Assembly (NCBI RefSeq): GCF_003751605.1
Contig: NZ_RJVJ01000001.1
Span: forward strand, 3,224,001 to 3,288,000
Direction of reading: 5' to 3'
Origin: Kitasatospora cineracea
GTDB taxonomy: Bacteria > Actinomycetota > Actinomycetes > Streptomycetales > Streptomycetaceae
DNA length: 64,000 nt
Shown: positions 7,012 through 15,900 of the stretch, one piece after another
Numbering within the stretch: position 1 is the first letter of the stretch
How the letters are laid out: each line of letters starts with the position of its first letter
Translations under genes and position numbers: made by a program
The notes under the pieces: generated by a model
Told to the model about the DNA's origin: nothing
Database searches by the model: none
Seen by the model: only the letters and a program-made list of their open reading frames with translations

Positions 7012-7929
7012 GTGACTCCGACCCCCACCGACAGGGACGCGCTCACCGCGGACCTCACCGTCGGCATACTCGGCGTCTGCGCGTTCGCCGTCTCCTTCAC
7101 GCACGTCGTGCAGACCGCCACCGAGGCAGGCCAGAGCGGATGGGTGGCCTACGCCATCGCCGTCTCAGTCGAGCTGATGGCGCTCGGAGCCGTCTCCGAG
7201 ATCCGCCGCCGCAAGCGCGCCCGACAGCCAGCCCGCTGGCCGCGCGGAGTCCTCGTGCTCGGCGTGGCGATGAGCCTCGCCGCCAACCTCGCCGTCGCCC
7301 GGCCCACCCCGTGGGGATACGTGATGGCAGCCTGGCCCAGCCTGGCGTTCCTCGCCGCCGCCGGGATCGTAGAGTCCCGTCCCACCGGCCAGCGGACCGA
7401 CCACGCGCCCCCACCGCTCACCACCGTGGTCACCAGCGAGCACCAGGACGTCGCCGCAGACCCACCGCCGCCGGCTCTGCCCTTGGCGGAGCCGGACGAC
7501 CGGCCCCAGACCGAGGACCTTCCCGAAGAGGCCGGCGAAGCAGAAGCCGAGGACCCCGGCGAGCAGCTGGCCACCGCCCGGCCGACGGAGCGGCCGAGCA
7601 AGCTGCGCGTCATCACCGACCTGCTCGCCGCGATGCGCGCCGACCCCGACTGGCGCCCCGACTACGACGAGTTGACCACCAGCACCGGCTACAGCCGGTC
7701 GTGGTGCGAGAAGCGGGTGGCCGACGCCCGCACGCTCAACGGCCGTACGGAGCCCGGCTCCGTGCAGGAGCCCCCCGTCCACACGGGAGACCCGCGGCCC
7801 CGCACCCCGCTCCGCACGGCTGAGGGGGCCGACGACCAGCCCCTCCCGCTCACCTCCCGACCCGCACCGAACCCGTACGAGGAACCCGCACATGAGCACC
7901 ACCCTCCACATACCGCCGCAGCTGCGTAA
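7012..7929 (+). CDS. DUF2637 membrane protein with C-terminal helix-turn-helix
   Basis: A 305-residue protein. About residues 10-125 carry four hydrophobic helices of the DUF2637 type found on Streptomyces plasmids and integrative elements, where such proteins are often labelled Spd/plasmid-spread-like. An acidic Pro-rich linker follows, then a predicted helix-turn-helix near residues 200-245 (Y-D-E-L-T-T-S-T-G-Y-S-R-S-W). It starts at GTG behind the fourth AGGGCAA hairpin. Its last 38 bases overlap the next gene, which suggests one transcript with the two PP-loop genes. A role in plasmid maintenance or spread is inferred from the family only. Confidence 0.7.
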   Translation: MTPTPTDRDALTADLTVGILGVCAFAVSFTHVVQTATEAGQSGWVAYAIAVSVELMALGAVSEIRRRKRARQPARWPRGVLVLGVAMSLAANLAVARPTPWGYVMAAWPSLAFLAAAGIVESRPTGQRTDHAPPPLTTVVTSEHQDVAADPPPPALPLAEPDDRPQTEDLPEEAGEAEAEDPGEQLATARPTERPSKLRVITDLLAAMRADPDWRPDYDELTTSTGYSRSWCEKRVADARTLNGRTEPGSVQEPPVHTGDPRPRTPLRTAEGADDQPLPLTSRPAPNPYEEPAHEHHPPHTAAAA

Positions 7930-8740
7930 CGCCGACGCCTACGTGCTGAACAACAGCGCAGGCAAAGACAGCGCCGCGATGCTCCACCTCTGGGCCACCA
8001 ACGCCACCGACGAGATGCTGGAACGCACCGTCGTCCTCCACCTCGACCTCGGTACGGCGGAGTGGCCCGGCGTCCCCGCACTCGCCGCCCAGCAGGCAGC
8101 CGCGTACGGACTGCCCTACGAGGTCCGCCGCCGCGAGCGGGGCCACCTGCTCGACCTGGTCCGCGAACGAGGCCGCTGGCCTGGGCCCAGCACCCCGTTC
8201 TGCCGCAGCTACCTCAAGCGCGACGTGGCCCGGAAGTTCTACACCGAGCTGACCGGTCGGCTTGGCGTCACCGGCCGGCCCGCCCACATCGTCACCGAAC
8301 TCGGGCTCCGCGCTGCCGAGAGCTCCGTCCGCGCCCGCCGGCCCGCCGTCGCCCTGGACCGCGGAGCCAGCTCCGGCCGGCGCCAGGTCACCACCTGGCT
8401 GCCTATCCACCAGCTCGGCACCGACGCCGTGTGGAAGACCGTACGGGCCAGCGGCATCCCGCCCCACCCCGTCTACCAGCAGCTCGACCGCCTGTCCTGC
8501 AAGCTGTGTCCGTTCGCCGGCCGCCGCTCCCTCATCACCGCCGCACGGATGGCCCCGGACACCGCACTCGACTACGCCCTGGTCGAAGACGAGATCGGTG
8601 TGCCATTCCGCCGCGACCTGTCTATGGCCGAGATCATCACCGCCGCCGGGCGTGAGGAACCCGGCCCCGTACGGGCCGCCCGCCCGTACGGGGCTGCACT
8701 CCGCACGCCCCCGCACGGCACGGGGGCGTGCGCCGCATGA
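7892..8740 (+). CDS. PP-loop ATPase, phosphoadenosine phosphosulfate reductase family (first of pair)
   Basis: A 282-residue protein with an N-terminal PP-loop, S-A-G-K-D-S at residues 22-27, that binds and cleaves ATP at the alpha-beta bond in this family. A lone Cys (104, in F-C-R-S-Y-L-K) and a pair C-x2-C-P-F at 203-206 could hold a redox centre or Fe-S cluster. Family members activate a sulfate, uridine or nucleobase by adenylation; which substrate is used here cannot be told. The start has GAGGAAC upstream and overlaps the previous gene by 38 bases. The next gene, a second PP-loop protein, starts in an ATGA overlap. Confidence 0.75.
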   Translation: MSTTLHIPPQLRNADAYVLNNSAGKDSAAMLHLWATNATDEMLERTVVLHLDLGTAEWPGVPALAAQQAAAYGLPYEVRRRERGHLLDLVRERGRWPGPSTPFCRSYLKRDVARKFYTELTGRLGVTGRPAHIVTELGLRAAESSVRARRPAVALDRGASSGRRQVTTWLPIHQLGTDAVWKTVRASGIPPHPVYQQLDRLSCKLCPFAGRRSLITAARMAPDTALDYALVEDEIGVPFRRDLSMAEIITAAGREEPGPVRAARPYGAALRTPPHGTGACAA

Positions 8741-9924
8741 CCCGTACCGCCTCCGAGGCCCTGCCGGTCGTGCTCAGTTTCGGCATGGGAGTCGACAGTG
8801 CCGCTGTCGCCGCCCGGTGGTTCACCGAGCCGGCCAGCCGGGACTTCCCGCTCGACCGGCTGACCGTGCTGACCGCGATGACGGGCGACGAGCCGGACAT
8901 CACCCGGCAGCTGGTCGAGCAGCACCTTCTGCCGCTGATGCGCGACAACGGCGTGCGATTCGTCCAGCTCAGCAGGACCAGCCAGCGCGGCGGCTACACC
9001 GTGCTGGACGACTCCCGCAGCCCGCGCCGGCTGATCACCCGCGGACCGTGGCGGCTGTCGGACGAACTCCGCGCCAGCGGCACCGTTCCCCAGATCGCCG
9101 CCAAGCGGCGCCTGTGCAGCTTGCACGCGAAGGGAGACGTGCTCGACGGCTGGCTGGGCGACGAGTTCCGCGGCGCCCCGTTCCGGCACGTGCTCGGCTT
9201 CGCCAGCGAAGAAATCCGTCGAGCAGAGAGGGACGAGGGCTTCACCGCCATCGGCCGCATCCCCGAGTACCCGCTGATCGACGGCTGGGGGTGGGACCGC
9301 CACCGGTGCGAGCAGTACCTGCTCGACCGCTTCGGAGAACCGTGGACGCGGTCCGCCTGCGGGTACTGCCCGTTCTCCGCCGGGCGGCGCGGGAGAGCCG
9401 AGCTGGTCGAGCGCTGGCGGGCGGAGCCGGCCATCGGCGCCCAGGCCCTCGCGCTGGAGTACACCGCGATGGCCCTCAACCCACGCTCGAAGCTCTACGG
9501 CACCGTGGCCGCCCAGGACCTCGCCCGCACTCACGGCCTGGCCGACGTCCTCGCCGCGTTCGAAGAGCACCTTCGGCGGCAGCGCTGGAGCGTCTACGAG
9601 GTCCGGCGGATCATCCACCCCCGACGGCAGAACCCCACCGCCAAGGGCGCCGCTTGGCGAAGTGTGCGCACGGTGTTCAGCGGCAGCCGGACCGATGCCA
9701 CCGCCACGCTGGCGGCCATCGCCGCAGGCCGAGCCGCCACCGACCGCTACGGGATCAGCAGGGCCGAGATCATCCCCCGCACCAGCGGGTTCCCCGCGAT
9801 CGAGATGGCCCTGGCCCTGGCACCGGCAGGTGTCGCAGACAAGGAGCGCCCCGCCTTCGCGGCGTGGTGGGACCGACTGCACCACCAGGCCGATCTCGTG
9901 CCCCCGGTCGCGCTCGCGGCGTGA
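8737..9924 (+). CDS. PP-loop ATPase, phosphoadenosine phosphosulfate reductase family (second of pair)
   Basis: A 395-residue protein whose PP-loop reads S-F-G-M-G-V-D-S (residues 14-21), without the usual Lys. It shares two Cys elements with its neighbour: C127 followed by K-G-D-V, and C-G-Y-C-P-F at 208-213 followed by G-R-R. The C-terminal ~170 residues are an extra, largely helical region absent from the first protein. The ATG overlaps the previous stop (ATGA), so translation is probably coupled and the two proteins may form a complex. Similar proteins occur in actinophages with no proven role; a nucleic-acid modification function is only a guess. Confidence 0.75.
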   Translation: MTRTASEALPVVLSFGMGVDSAAVAARWFTEPASRDFPLDRLTVLTAMTGDEPDITRQLVEQHLLPLMRDNGVRFVQLSRTSQRGGYTVLDDSRSPRRLITRGPWRLSDELRASGTVPQIAAKRRLCSLHAKGDVLDGWLGDEFRGAPFRHVLGFASEEIRRAERDEGFTAIGRIPEYPLIDGWGWDRHRCEQYLLDRFGEPWTRSACGYCPFSAGRRGRAELVERWRAEPAIGAQALALEYTAMALNPRSKLYGTVAAQDLARTHGLADVLAAFEEHLRRQRWSVYEVRRIIHPRRQNPTAKGAAWRSVRTVFSGSRTDATATLAAIAAGRAATDRYGISRAEIIPRTSGFPAIEMALALAPAGVADKERPAFAAWWDRLHHQADLVPPVALAA

Positions 9925-10063
9925 ACGGAAGACGGGGGCCAGCAGCACGGCCGAAGCCGTGCCGGACTCGATGATCCGGCTGGGCAAGCCGCTGGCCCCC
10001 TCCCACGAAGACCGATCCCGAAAGACCACGACTCCGCGCCGGTAGATTAGTCCATGTCGAGCC

Positions 10064-10080
10064 GGGGAGGGTTTCTCCCC
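10064..10080 (+). promoter_or_regulatory. short leader hairpin upstream of multi-HTH gene
   Basis: GGGGAG and CTCCCC (10064-10069/10075-10080) close a GGTTT loop, 28 bases before the start codon. It is reminiscent of the AGGGCAA hairpins but the loop differs. A weak -10-like TAGATT lies at 10043-10048; no convincing -35 is seen. Confidence 0.35.
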
Positions 10081-10108
10081 CCAACAACCACCCCAAGGAG
10101 ACCAGCCG

Positions 10109-11107
10109 ATGGCCCCCGCCCCGACGCTCGCCGAACGCCTGGACGCGGCCCCCTCGGACAGCCTCAGCGTCGCCGACATCGCGACCACGACCGGCCTGTC
10201 CGAGTCCACCGTCCGCCGCCTGGCCAAGGAGCCCGGGTGGCCCACCGAGGAACCCGGCGACCACCGCGAGCAGCGGTACCCGCGTGAGGCCGTCGCCGGC
10301 TGGATGCGCGACAACCAGGCCACCCGCGTCAACCCGGATGAACTGCCCGGCACCGACGACGACCGCGTCACCCTCACCGAGATCGCCAGCCGGACCGGCC
10401 GACTGCGCGAGACCGTCAGCCGCATGCCCTCCGCCTACCGCAACAGCGCGGACCCGTTCCCCGCCGCCGACCCGCTCGGCACTTACAGCTGGGGCGAGGT
10501 CAAAGCCTGGCTCGGCCGGCGGTCCAGCCGCACCGGCCCCCGCGGCACGGTCCAGCCCCCCGCTCCCGCCGCCGAGCCCACCACTCAGCCGGTGCTCGAC
10601 AAGGTCACCACCGCCATGATCGAGCGCCTGACCGGCAAGGGGACGCAGGCCGTGAAGACCCTGGTGCGCAAGCCCGAGATCGCCGCGCTCAGCACCAAGG
10701 TCGGCCGACTGCGGGTGTGGCCCGCTGACACCCTGCTGCCGCTGCTGTGGCAGCTCGGCTACCTGCCAGCCTCCGGGCCGCTCGGCAGCGAGCAGCGCGC
10801 CGTCTTGGTCGAGCTCGGCTACCTGCCCACCGCGGGGAAGCCGACCGCTGAGCAGCGCGCCGTGCTCCGGGAGTTCGGCTACGACGAGCAGGGCAGCGTC
10901 GAACACCGTGCCTGGCTCCGAGGACCCCACCGCACCGCGACCGAGCTGGCCAAGTACTACGGCGTCAGCCTCAGCGCGATCAGCAAGCGCATCGCCCGCG
11001 CTCAGGAAGCCGGCCAGCCCGTGCCGAGCCCGATCGACACCGAGGACGGGAAGCGCTACGACCCGAAGGTCTTCGACGCCTTCTGGAACCCCCCGGCCGC
11101 CGAGTAG
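10109..11107 (+). CDS. multi-helix-turn-helix DNA-binding protein with internal 20-residue repeats
   Basis: A 332-residue protein with three segments that read as helix-turn-helix motifs: residues ~20-42 (S-V-A-D-I-A-T-T-T-G-L-S-E-S-T-V), ~88-108 (T-L-T-E-I-A-S-R-T-G) and ~275-297 (T-A-T-E-L-A-K-Y-Y-G-V-S). Between the second and third are two tandem 20-residue repeats (216-235 and 236-255, L-G-Y-L-P...E-Q-R-A-V-L) and the beginning of a third. Good AAGGAG ribosome binding site; strong terminator after the stop. Probably an element-encoded regulator or partition-type DNA-binding protein; the exact role is unknown. Confidence 0.6.
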   Translation: MAPAPTLAERLDAAPSDSLSVADIATTTGLSESTVRRLAKEPGWPTEEPGDHREQRYPREAVAGWMRDNQATRVNPDELPGTDDDRVTLTEIASRTGRLRETVSRMPSAYRNSADPFPAADPLGTYSWGEVKAWLGRRSSRTGPRGTVQPPAPAAEPTTQPVLDKVTTAMIERLTGKGTQAVKTLVRKPEIAALSTKVGRLRVWPADTLLPLLWQLGYLPASGPLGSEQRAVLVELGYLPTAGKPTAEQRAVLREFGYDEQGSVEHRAWLRGPHRTATELAKYYGVSLSAISKRIARAQEAGQPVPSPIDTEDGKRYDPKVFDAFWNPPAAE

Positions 11108-11125
11108 CGACCGCAGAACAACAGG

Positions 11126-11160
11126 AAGGCGCTGCCGACCAGCTCGGTCGGCAGCGCCTT
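11126..11160. terminator. strong hairpin terminator between convergent genes
   Basis: Perfect 15-bp stem (11126-11140 with 11146-11160) and a 5-base loop, between a plus-strand gene ending at 11107 and a minus-strand gene ending at 11201. It can serve both strands. Confidence 0.8.
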
Positions 11161-11200
11161 CGTCTCTCCCCAGCCCCGCCAGCGCGCAGGATCACCTCGA

Positions 11201-12130
11201 CTAGCGCCGCACGGCGTCTTTGCTGCCCGCACCCGCCGGCTCCGGGTAGGACTTGAGGAGCATGCGGTGCCGCGCCCGTCCCTCGATCGCCGAAGTGACC
11301 TCCCGAGGGATGACGACGATCCCCTCTAGAAGCTCCACGGCCCGGCGGTAGGCGGTCTGACGCTCGGCGTCGGAGGCCCCCTCACCCAGCGCGGTGCGCA
11401 GCAGGCGCTGTGCCCGCGCGACCGCCGCGCGCTCCCGCTCCGGCAGCTGACCAGTACCGACCTTGAGAGCATGGCGATCAGCGACCTGCCAAGCGATCTC
11501 AAGCGCTGTTACCGCCCGCCCGTACTCTGCAGGGCTCTCCGCCCCGGCGGCTCGGGCGTCGGCTGCCGCAGCGAGCGCGTGCACCAGCTCGGCGGTCTCG
11601 CGCACGGAGACGTCGGTCAGCAGCGGACGCTCCAGCACCGCGAGGATGTCGGAGCAGAACGCGCCGTACTGCTCCAACACGAGATCGTGTCGATCCTCGA
11701 TCTGCTGACGCCGCAGTCGCGCGGCCCGGCCGACCGCCCGGCGCCTCCGCACCGCCACGGCGGCGAGGGCCACCCCGGCCACCGCCGCAACGCCGACCGC
11801 CACAGAACCGAGGACGCCCCAGGGCACTTCGAAGCCGCTGTCTGTCTCCACCGGCTCGGCCGTCGGCGAGCCGGCCACCGAGCCCCAGATGGCCGGTGCC
11901 ACCTTCAGCAACAGCGACGGGAACGCGGCGACACCCACCCCTGCGACGACACCGAGGACCGGGGATGGACCGTGCCGAGCCATCAAGTTGTTCAAGGCGG
12001 ACCGGACCATTGAGCCCAGTGCGATCAGAGTGCCCAGCAGCAGGCCGCTCCACTGGACCCACTGATCAAGGTTCTGGATCATCAGTGGCACGCCCCAGGC
12101 AGTAGTTCGAATACCGTCGCATCTTCTCAC
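11201..12130 (-). CDS. membrane protein of unknown function
   Basis: A protein of up to 309 residues with hydrophobic segments at about residues 28-45, 58-78 and 105-128, then an Arg-rich stretch and a long helical cytoplasmic domain (~135-300). The start is uncertain: a GTG at 12130 has no clear ribosome binding site, and an ATG at 12082 (293 residues) is an alternative. It is convergent with the multi-HTH gene and on the same strand as the next small gene. No family is recognised. Confidence 0.6.
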   Translation of the reverse strand: MRRCDGIRTTAWGVPLMIQNLDQWVQWSGLLLGTLIALGSMVRSALNNLMARHGPSPVLGVVAGVGVAAFPSLLLKVAPAIWGSVAGSPTAEPVETDSGFEVPWGVLGSVAVGVAAVAGVALAAVAVRRRRAVGRAARLRRQQIEDRHDLVLEQYGAFCSDILAVLERPLLTDVSVRETAELVHALAAAADARAAGAESPAEYGRAVTALEIAWQVADRHALKVGTGQLPERERAAVARAQRLLRTALGEGASDAERQTAYRRAVELLEGIVVIPREVTSAIEGRARHRMLLKSYPEPAGAGSKDAVRR

Positions 12131-12175
12131 GCCGTTGGCGGTCGAGGCGGTGTGAGCATCACCGGCACCGACCCA

Positions 12176-12640
12176 TCATCCCTGCGCAGGTTCGCCGCCC
12201 GCAGCGTCGCCGCAGCCGGTTGTCGCACCTCCCGGATCTGGCCCCGCGGTCGCGATCGCATCGGTGTCCCGGCGGTCGCCGCTGCCCGGCCTCCCGGCCT
12301 CCGCAACCTCTGCCAGGACCGTCCGCACCTCCGGCAGCGACAGCCCCGTCAGCTCCGCGATCTGATCGCGCGGCTCACCCAGATCGGCGAGCTTCCCGAC
12401 CGCCTCGCGCGCCAGCCGCTCTGGCTCCAACGCCGCCGTCTCCGCCTCCGCCAGGATCTTCTCCGCCCGAGCCCGTGCGGTCGCCCGCAGATGCTCCGCC
12501 CTGCCCGTCTGCTCGTAGAAGTCGGCCAGCGCCGACTCCACCTGCCGCTCGCGCTTGAGACGCACCGCGTCCCGCGCTGCCTTCGCCTGCTGCGCCGCTC
12601 GGACCGCACTGGCCCGCGACGCCGAAATTCGTCCACTCAT
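12176..12640 (-). CDS. coiled-coil / HTH-like protein divergent from relaxase gene
   Basis: A 154-residue protein. The ATG at 12640 is preferred to the 24-residue-longer start at 12712, because the extension is poor in helix-forming residues and reads like non-coding sequence. Residues ~8-75 form a highly charged helix (probable coiled coil); residues ~85-112 (P-R-D-Q-I-A-E-L-T-G-L-S-L-P-E-V) look like a helix-turn-helix. It is transcribed away from the relaxase gene across a 315-bp gap. By position it could regulate or assist the relaxase, as small DNA-binding proteins often do at transfer origins; that is inferred from context only. Confidence 0.6.
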   Translation of the reverse strand: MSGRISASRASAVRAAQQAKAARDAVRLKRERQVESALADFYEQTGRAEHLRATARARAEKILAEAETAALEPERLAREAVGKLADLGEPRDQIAELTGLSLPEVRTVLAEVAEAGRPGSGDRRDTDAIATAGPDPGGATTGCGDAAGGEPAQG

Positions 12641-12955
12641 GCACCGAACATAACCGGAAAAGCCTAGTCTGCAAACCCCTTTGAATCCCTCTTGATAAGC
12701 GTCGATAAACATCGAGAGAATCCGAGAAGGAAATCGAGGCGCACGTCACACGTCCGCTCCCGTGAGCGCTCTGATCAGGCAATCTGCCAGCATCACGAAG
12801 CCATCCAGACACCTCTTGCAGATATTCTGAGCATGGTCCGCTGCGCGGGGCTAAAGTGCTCACATGGCATTTGGTGAGGCAGGTGAAACGGCGGCTCGAA
12901 TAGCTGCCGCGCCTACCCTCATCCGGGTATCGGAAAGCTGGGGGTGGTCGCGTTG
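12641..12955. promoter_or_regulatory. relaxase upstream region, candidate transfer origin
   Basis: A 315-bp gap between divergent genes, visibly richer in A/T than its surroundings. It holds a small inverted repeat (TCGAT, 12702-12706, with ATCGA, 12711-12715) and must contain the two divergent promoters. Transfer origins of MobF systems usually lie next to the relaxase gene, so this is the best oriT candidate. No nic site is recognised with confidence. Confidence 0.35.
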
Positions 12956-15900
12956 ATGACCATCCACAAGCTCACCGCCGGCAACGGCTACACCTACCTG
13001 ACGCGCCAGGTCGCGGGCGGCGACGTGCAGCGTCAGCGGGGGCAGTCCGCCGAGGAGTACTACACCCAGAAGGGCAACCCGGCTGGCGTCTGGCTCGGCC
13101 GCGGCGCGCCCCTGCTCGGACTCGACGGGACCACCGTCACCGAGCAGCAGATGAAGCACCTGTTCGGCCTCGGCCAGCACCCGGACGCCGAACGGATCAT
13201 CGCCGAGCACCTGGCCGCCAACGTGCGTGCCGACATGGACGAGGACCAGCTGAAGGCCGTCCAGGCCGCCGCGATCAAGGCCGCGACCCTCGGCCGCAAG
13301 TACCCCGAGTACGAGCCCCTCGATCCGTTCGCCGAGCGCGTCGAGCGGCGCCTGGCCGTCATCGAGAAGGAGACCCGGCGCACCCCCACCAGCGCCGAGG
13401 TCAAGAAGGTCCAGCAGGAGGAGTCGCGCCGCCAGCGCGCCGCCGTCGCGGGCTTCGACCTGGTCTTCGCCCCGGTGAAGTCCGCCGCAGTGTTGTGGGC
13501 GCTGGACGAGCGACCGGAGGTCCGCGCCGCCGTCCGCGAGGCCCACGAGGCCGCCCGCGACGCCGCGCTGGAGCTGCTGGAGGAGCACGCCGCGCACACC
13601 CGCACCGGCAGCACCGGACAGGCCCAGATCGACACCAAGGGCCTGGTCGCCGTCGCCTTCGACCACTACGACTCCCGGGCCGGCGACCCCAACCTGCACA
13701 CCCACGTCGTCATCGCCAACAAGATCCAGGGCGCCGACGGGAAGTGGCGCTCGCTGGACGCCCGCGGCCTGCTGGCGATGACCGTCGCCACCAGCGAGTT
13801 CTACAACTCCCGCTTCGAGACCGAGCTGACCGCCCGGCTCGGCGTCACCTTCGAGGCCCGCGAGGACTCCGCCACCAAGCGCCAGCCGGTGCGCGAGATC
13901 GCCGGCGTCCCCACCGAGGCGCTCACCCACTTCTCCTCACGCCGCACCGAGATCGAAGCCCGCTACGAGCAGCTCCTTCGGGAGTACCGGCGCGACCACG
14001 GGCACGACCCCTCCCGCGGCATGACCCACCAGCTCGCCCGCCAGGCCAACCTCGACACCCGCGAGGGCAAGAAGGCCGCCCGCTCCCTGGAGGAGATGCG
14101 CGCCGACTGGACCCACACCGTCACCACCGCCCACGGCCAGGACATCGTCCAGCGCGTGATGGCGGCCGTCCCCGCGCCCGAGAGCACCCCGGCCACTGCC
14201 CGGCAGGAGGAGCCGAAGCCGGTCGAGATCCCCACCCTGGCCGCCGCCGTGATCACCGCCGTCGGCGAGGAGCGCGCGGTGTGGACGGTGTGGAACCTGC
14301 GCGCCCACGCCGAGCGCCTGGCCCGCTCCGAGCACCCCACCACCAGCACCACCGAGCACCGGCAGCTGGTCGAGGCGATCGTCACCGAGGCCGTCTCCCC
14401 GGCCCACAGCATCCGCGTCGACGCCCCCGCGCTGCTCGACGAGCCCGAGGAACTGCGCCGCGCCAACGGCGACTCCGTGTTCGTCCGGCACGCCTCCACC
14501 CGCTACACCAGCACCGCCATCCTGGACGCCGAGCGCCGCCTGGTGGACGCCGCCCTCACCCCCGTCAACGAGGGGCTGAACCCGGCCTTCGTCGGCGCCG
14601 CGATCGACGGCTTCGAGGCCCGCAACCGCGCGCTCGATGAGGGCCAGCGCGCCCTCGTCACCGCGTTCGCCACCGACACCCGGCTGGTCTCCCTCGGCCT
14701 CGGCCCGGCCGGCTCCGGCAAGACCACCGCGATGCAGGCGTACGTCCACGTCGCCAACCAGGCCGGTCAGCGCGTCGTCCCGCTCGCCACCTCCGCGGCC
14801 TCCGCCGCCGTCCTCGCCCGCGACCTGGGCCAGCCCGCCGAGAACCTCCACAAGTTCCTCTGGGAGCACACCGGCGGCACCTACGCCGCCCAGCTCAGCA
14901 GCGGCCAGAACGTGCCGTCGAACCGGGCGGGCTTCGTGCTGAACCCGGGCGACGTCGTCCTGGTGGACGAGGCCGGGATGGCGGGCACCCTCAACCTGGA
15001 CCGCCTCACCCGCATCGCCGCCGAGCACGGCGCGAGCGTGCGCCTGCTCGGCGACTACCGCCAGCTCGGCAGCGTCGAAGCGGGCGGAGCGCTGCGGCTG
15101 ATCGCCGCCGAAGCCGGCGCCGTCGAACTCACCACCCTCCACCGGTTCAGCAACCAGGACGAGGCCACCGCCACCCTCAAGATCCGCACCGGCGACGCCG
15201 CCGGGCTGGACTTCTACTTCGCCAACCAGCGGGTAGTCAGCGGCTCGCGCACCGCCATGGTCGAAGCCGCCTACGACGGCTGGAAGGCCGATATGCTCGC
15301 CGGCCGCACCACCCTGATCAGCGCCCGCACCGGCACCGACGTCACCGCCCTGTCCGCCCGCGCCCGCGAGGACCGCGTGGCCGCCGGCCAGGTCGAGACC
15401 GACGGCGTCCTGCTGCGCGACGGCAACCGCGCAGGCCGCGGCGACTGGATCGTCACCCGCGAGAACAACCGCAAGATCACCACCAACCGGGGCGCGGACT
15501 TCGTCAAGAACGGCGACGCCTGGCAGGTCCTCAAGCGGTACGAGGACGGCTCGCTCAAGGTCCGCCACCTGGAGCACCGCGGACGCCTCACCCTGCCCGC
15601 CGAGTACGTCGCCGCCAACGTCCAGCTGCTCTACGCCTCCACCATCACCCGCTCCCAGGGCGGCACCGTCGACACCGCCCACCCCCTGGTCACCGACGAC
15701 ACCACCCGCGAGGAGCTGTACGTCCAGCTCAGCCGCGCCCGCCACACCACCACCCTCTACACCGCCACCCACGACCTCCTCCCGTTCGACACCGACGAGC
15801 AACTCGACCAGCCCAAGAACGACCCCAACTCCTTCGCCGCCCGCGAGGTGCTGGAGCGCGTCCTGGGCCGCGAAGGCGCCCAGCTCTCCGCCACCGAGAC

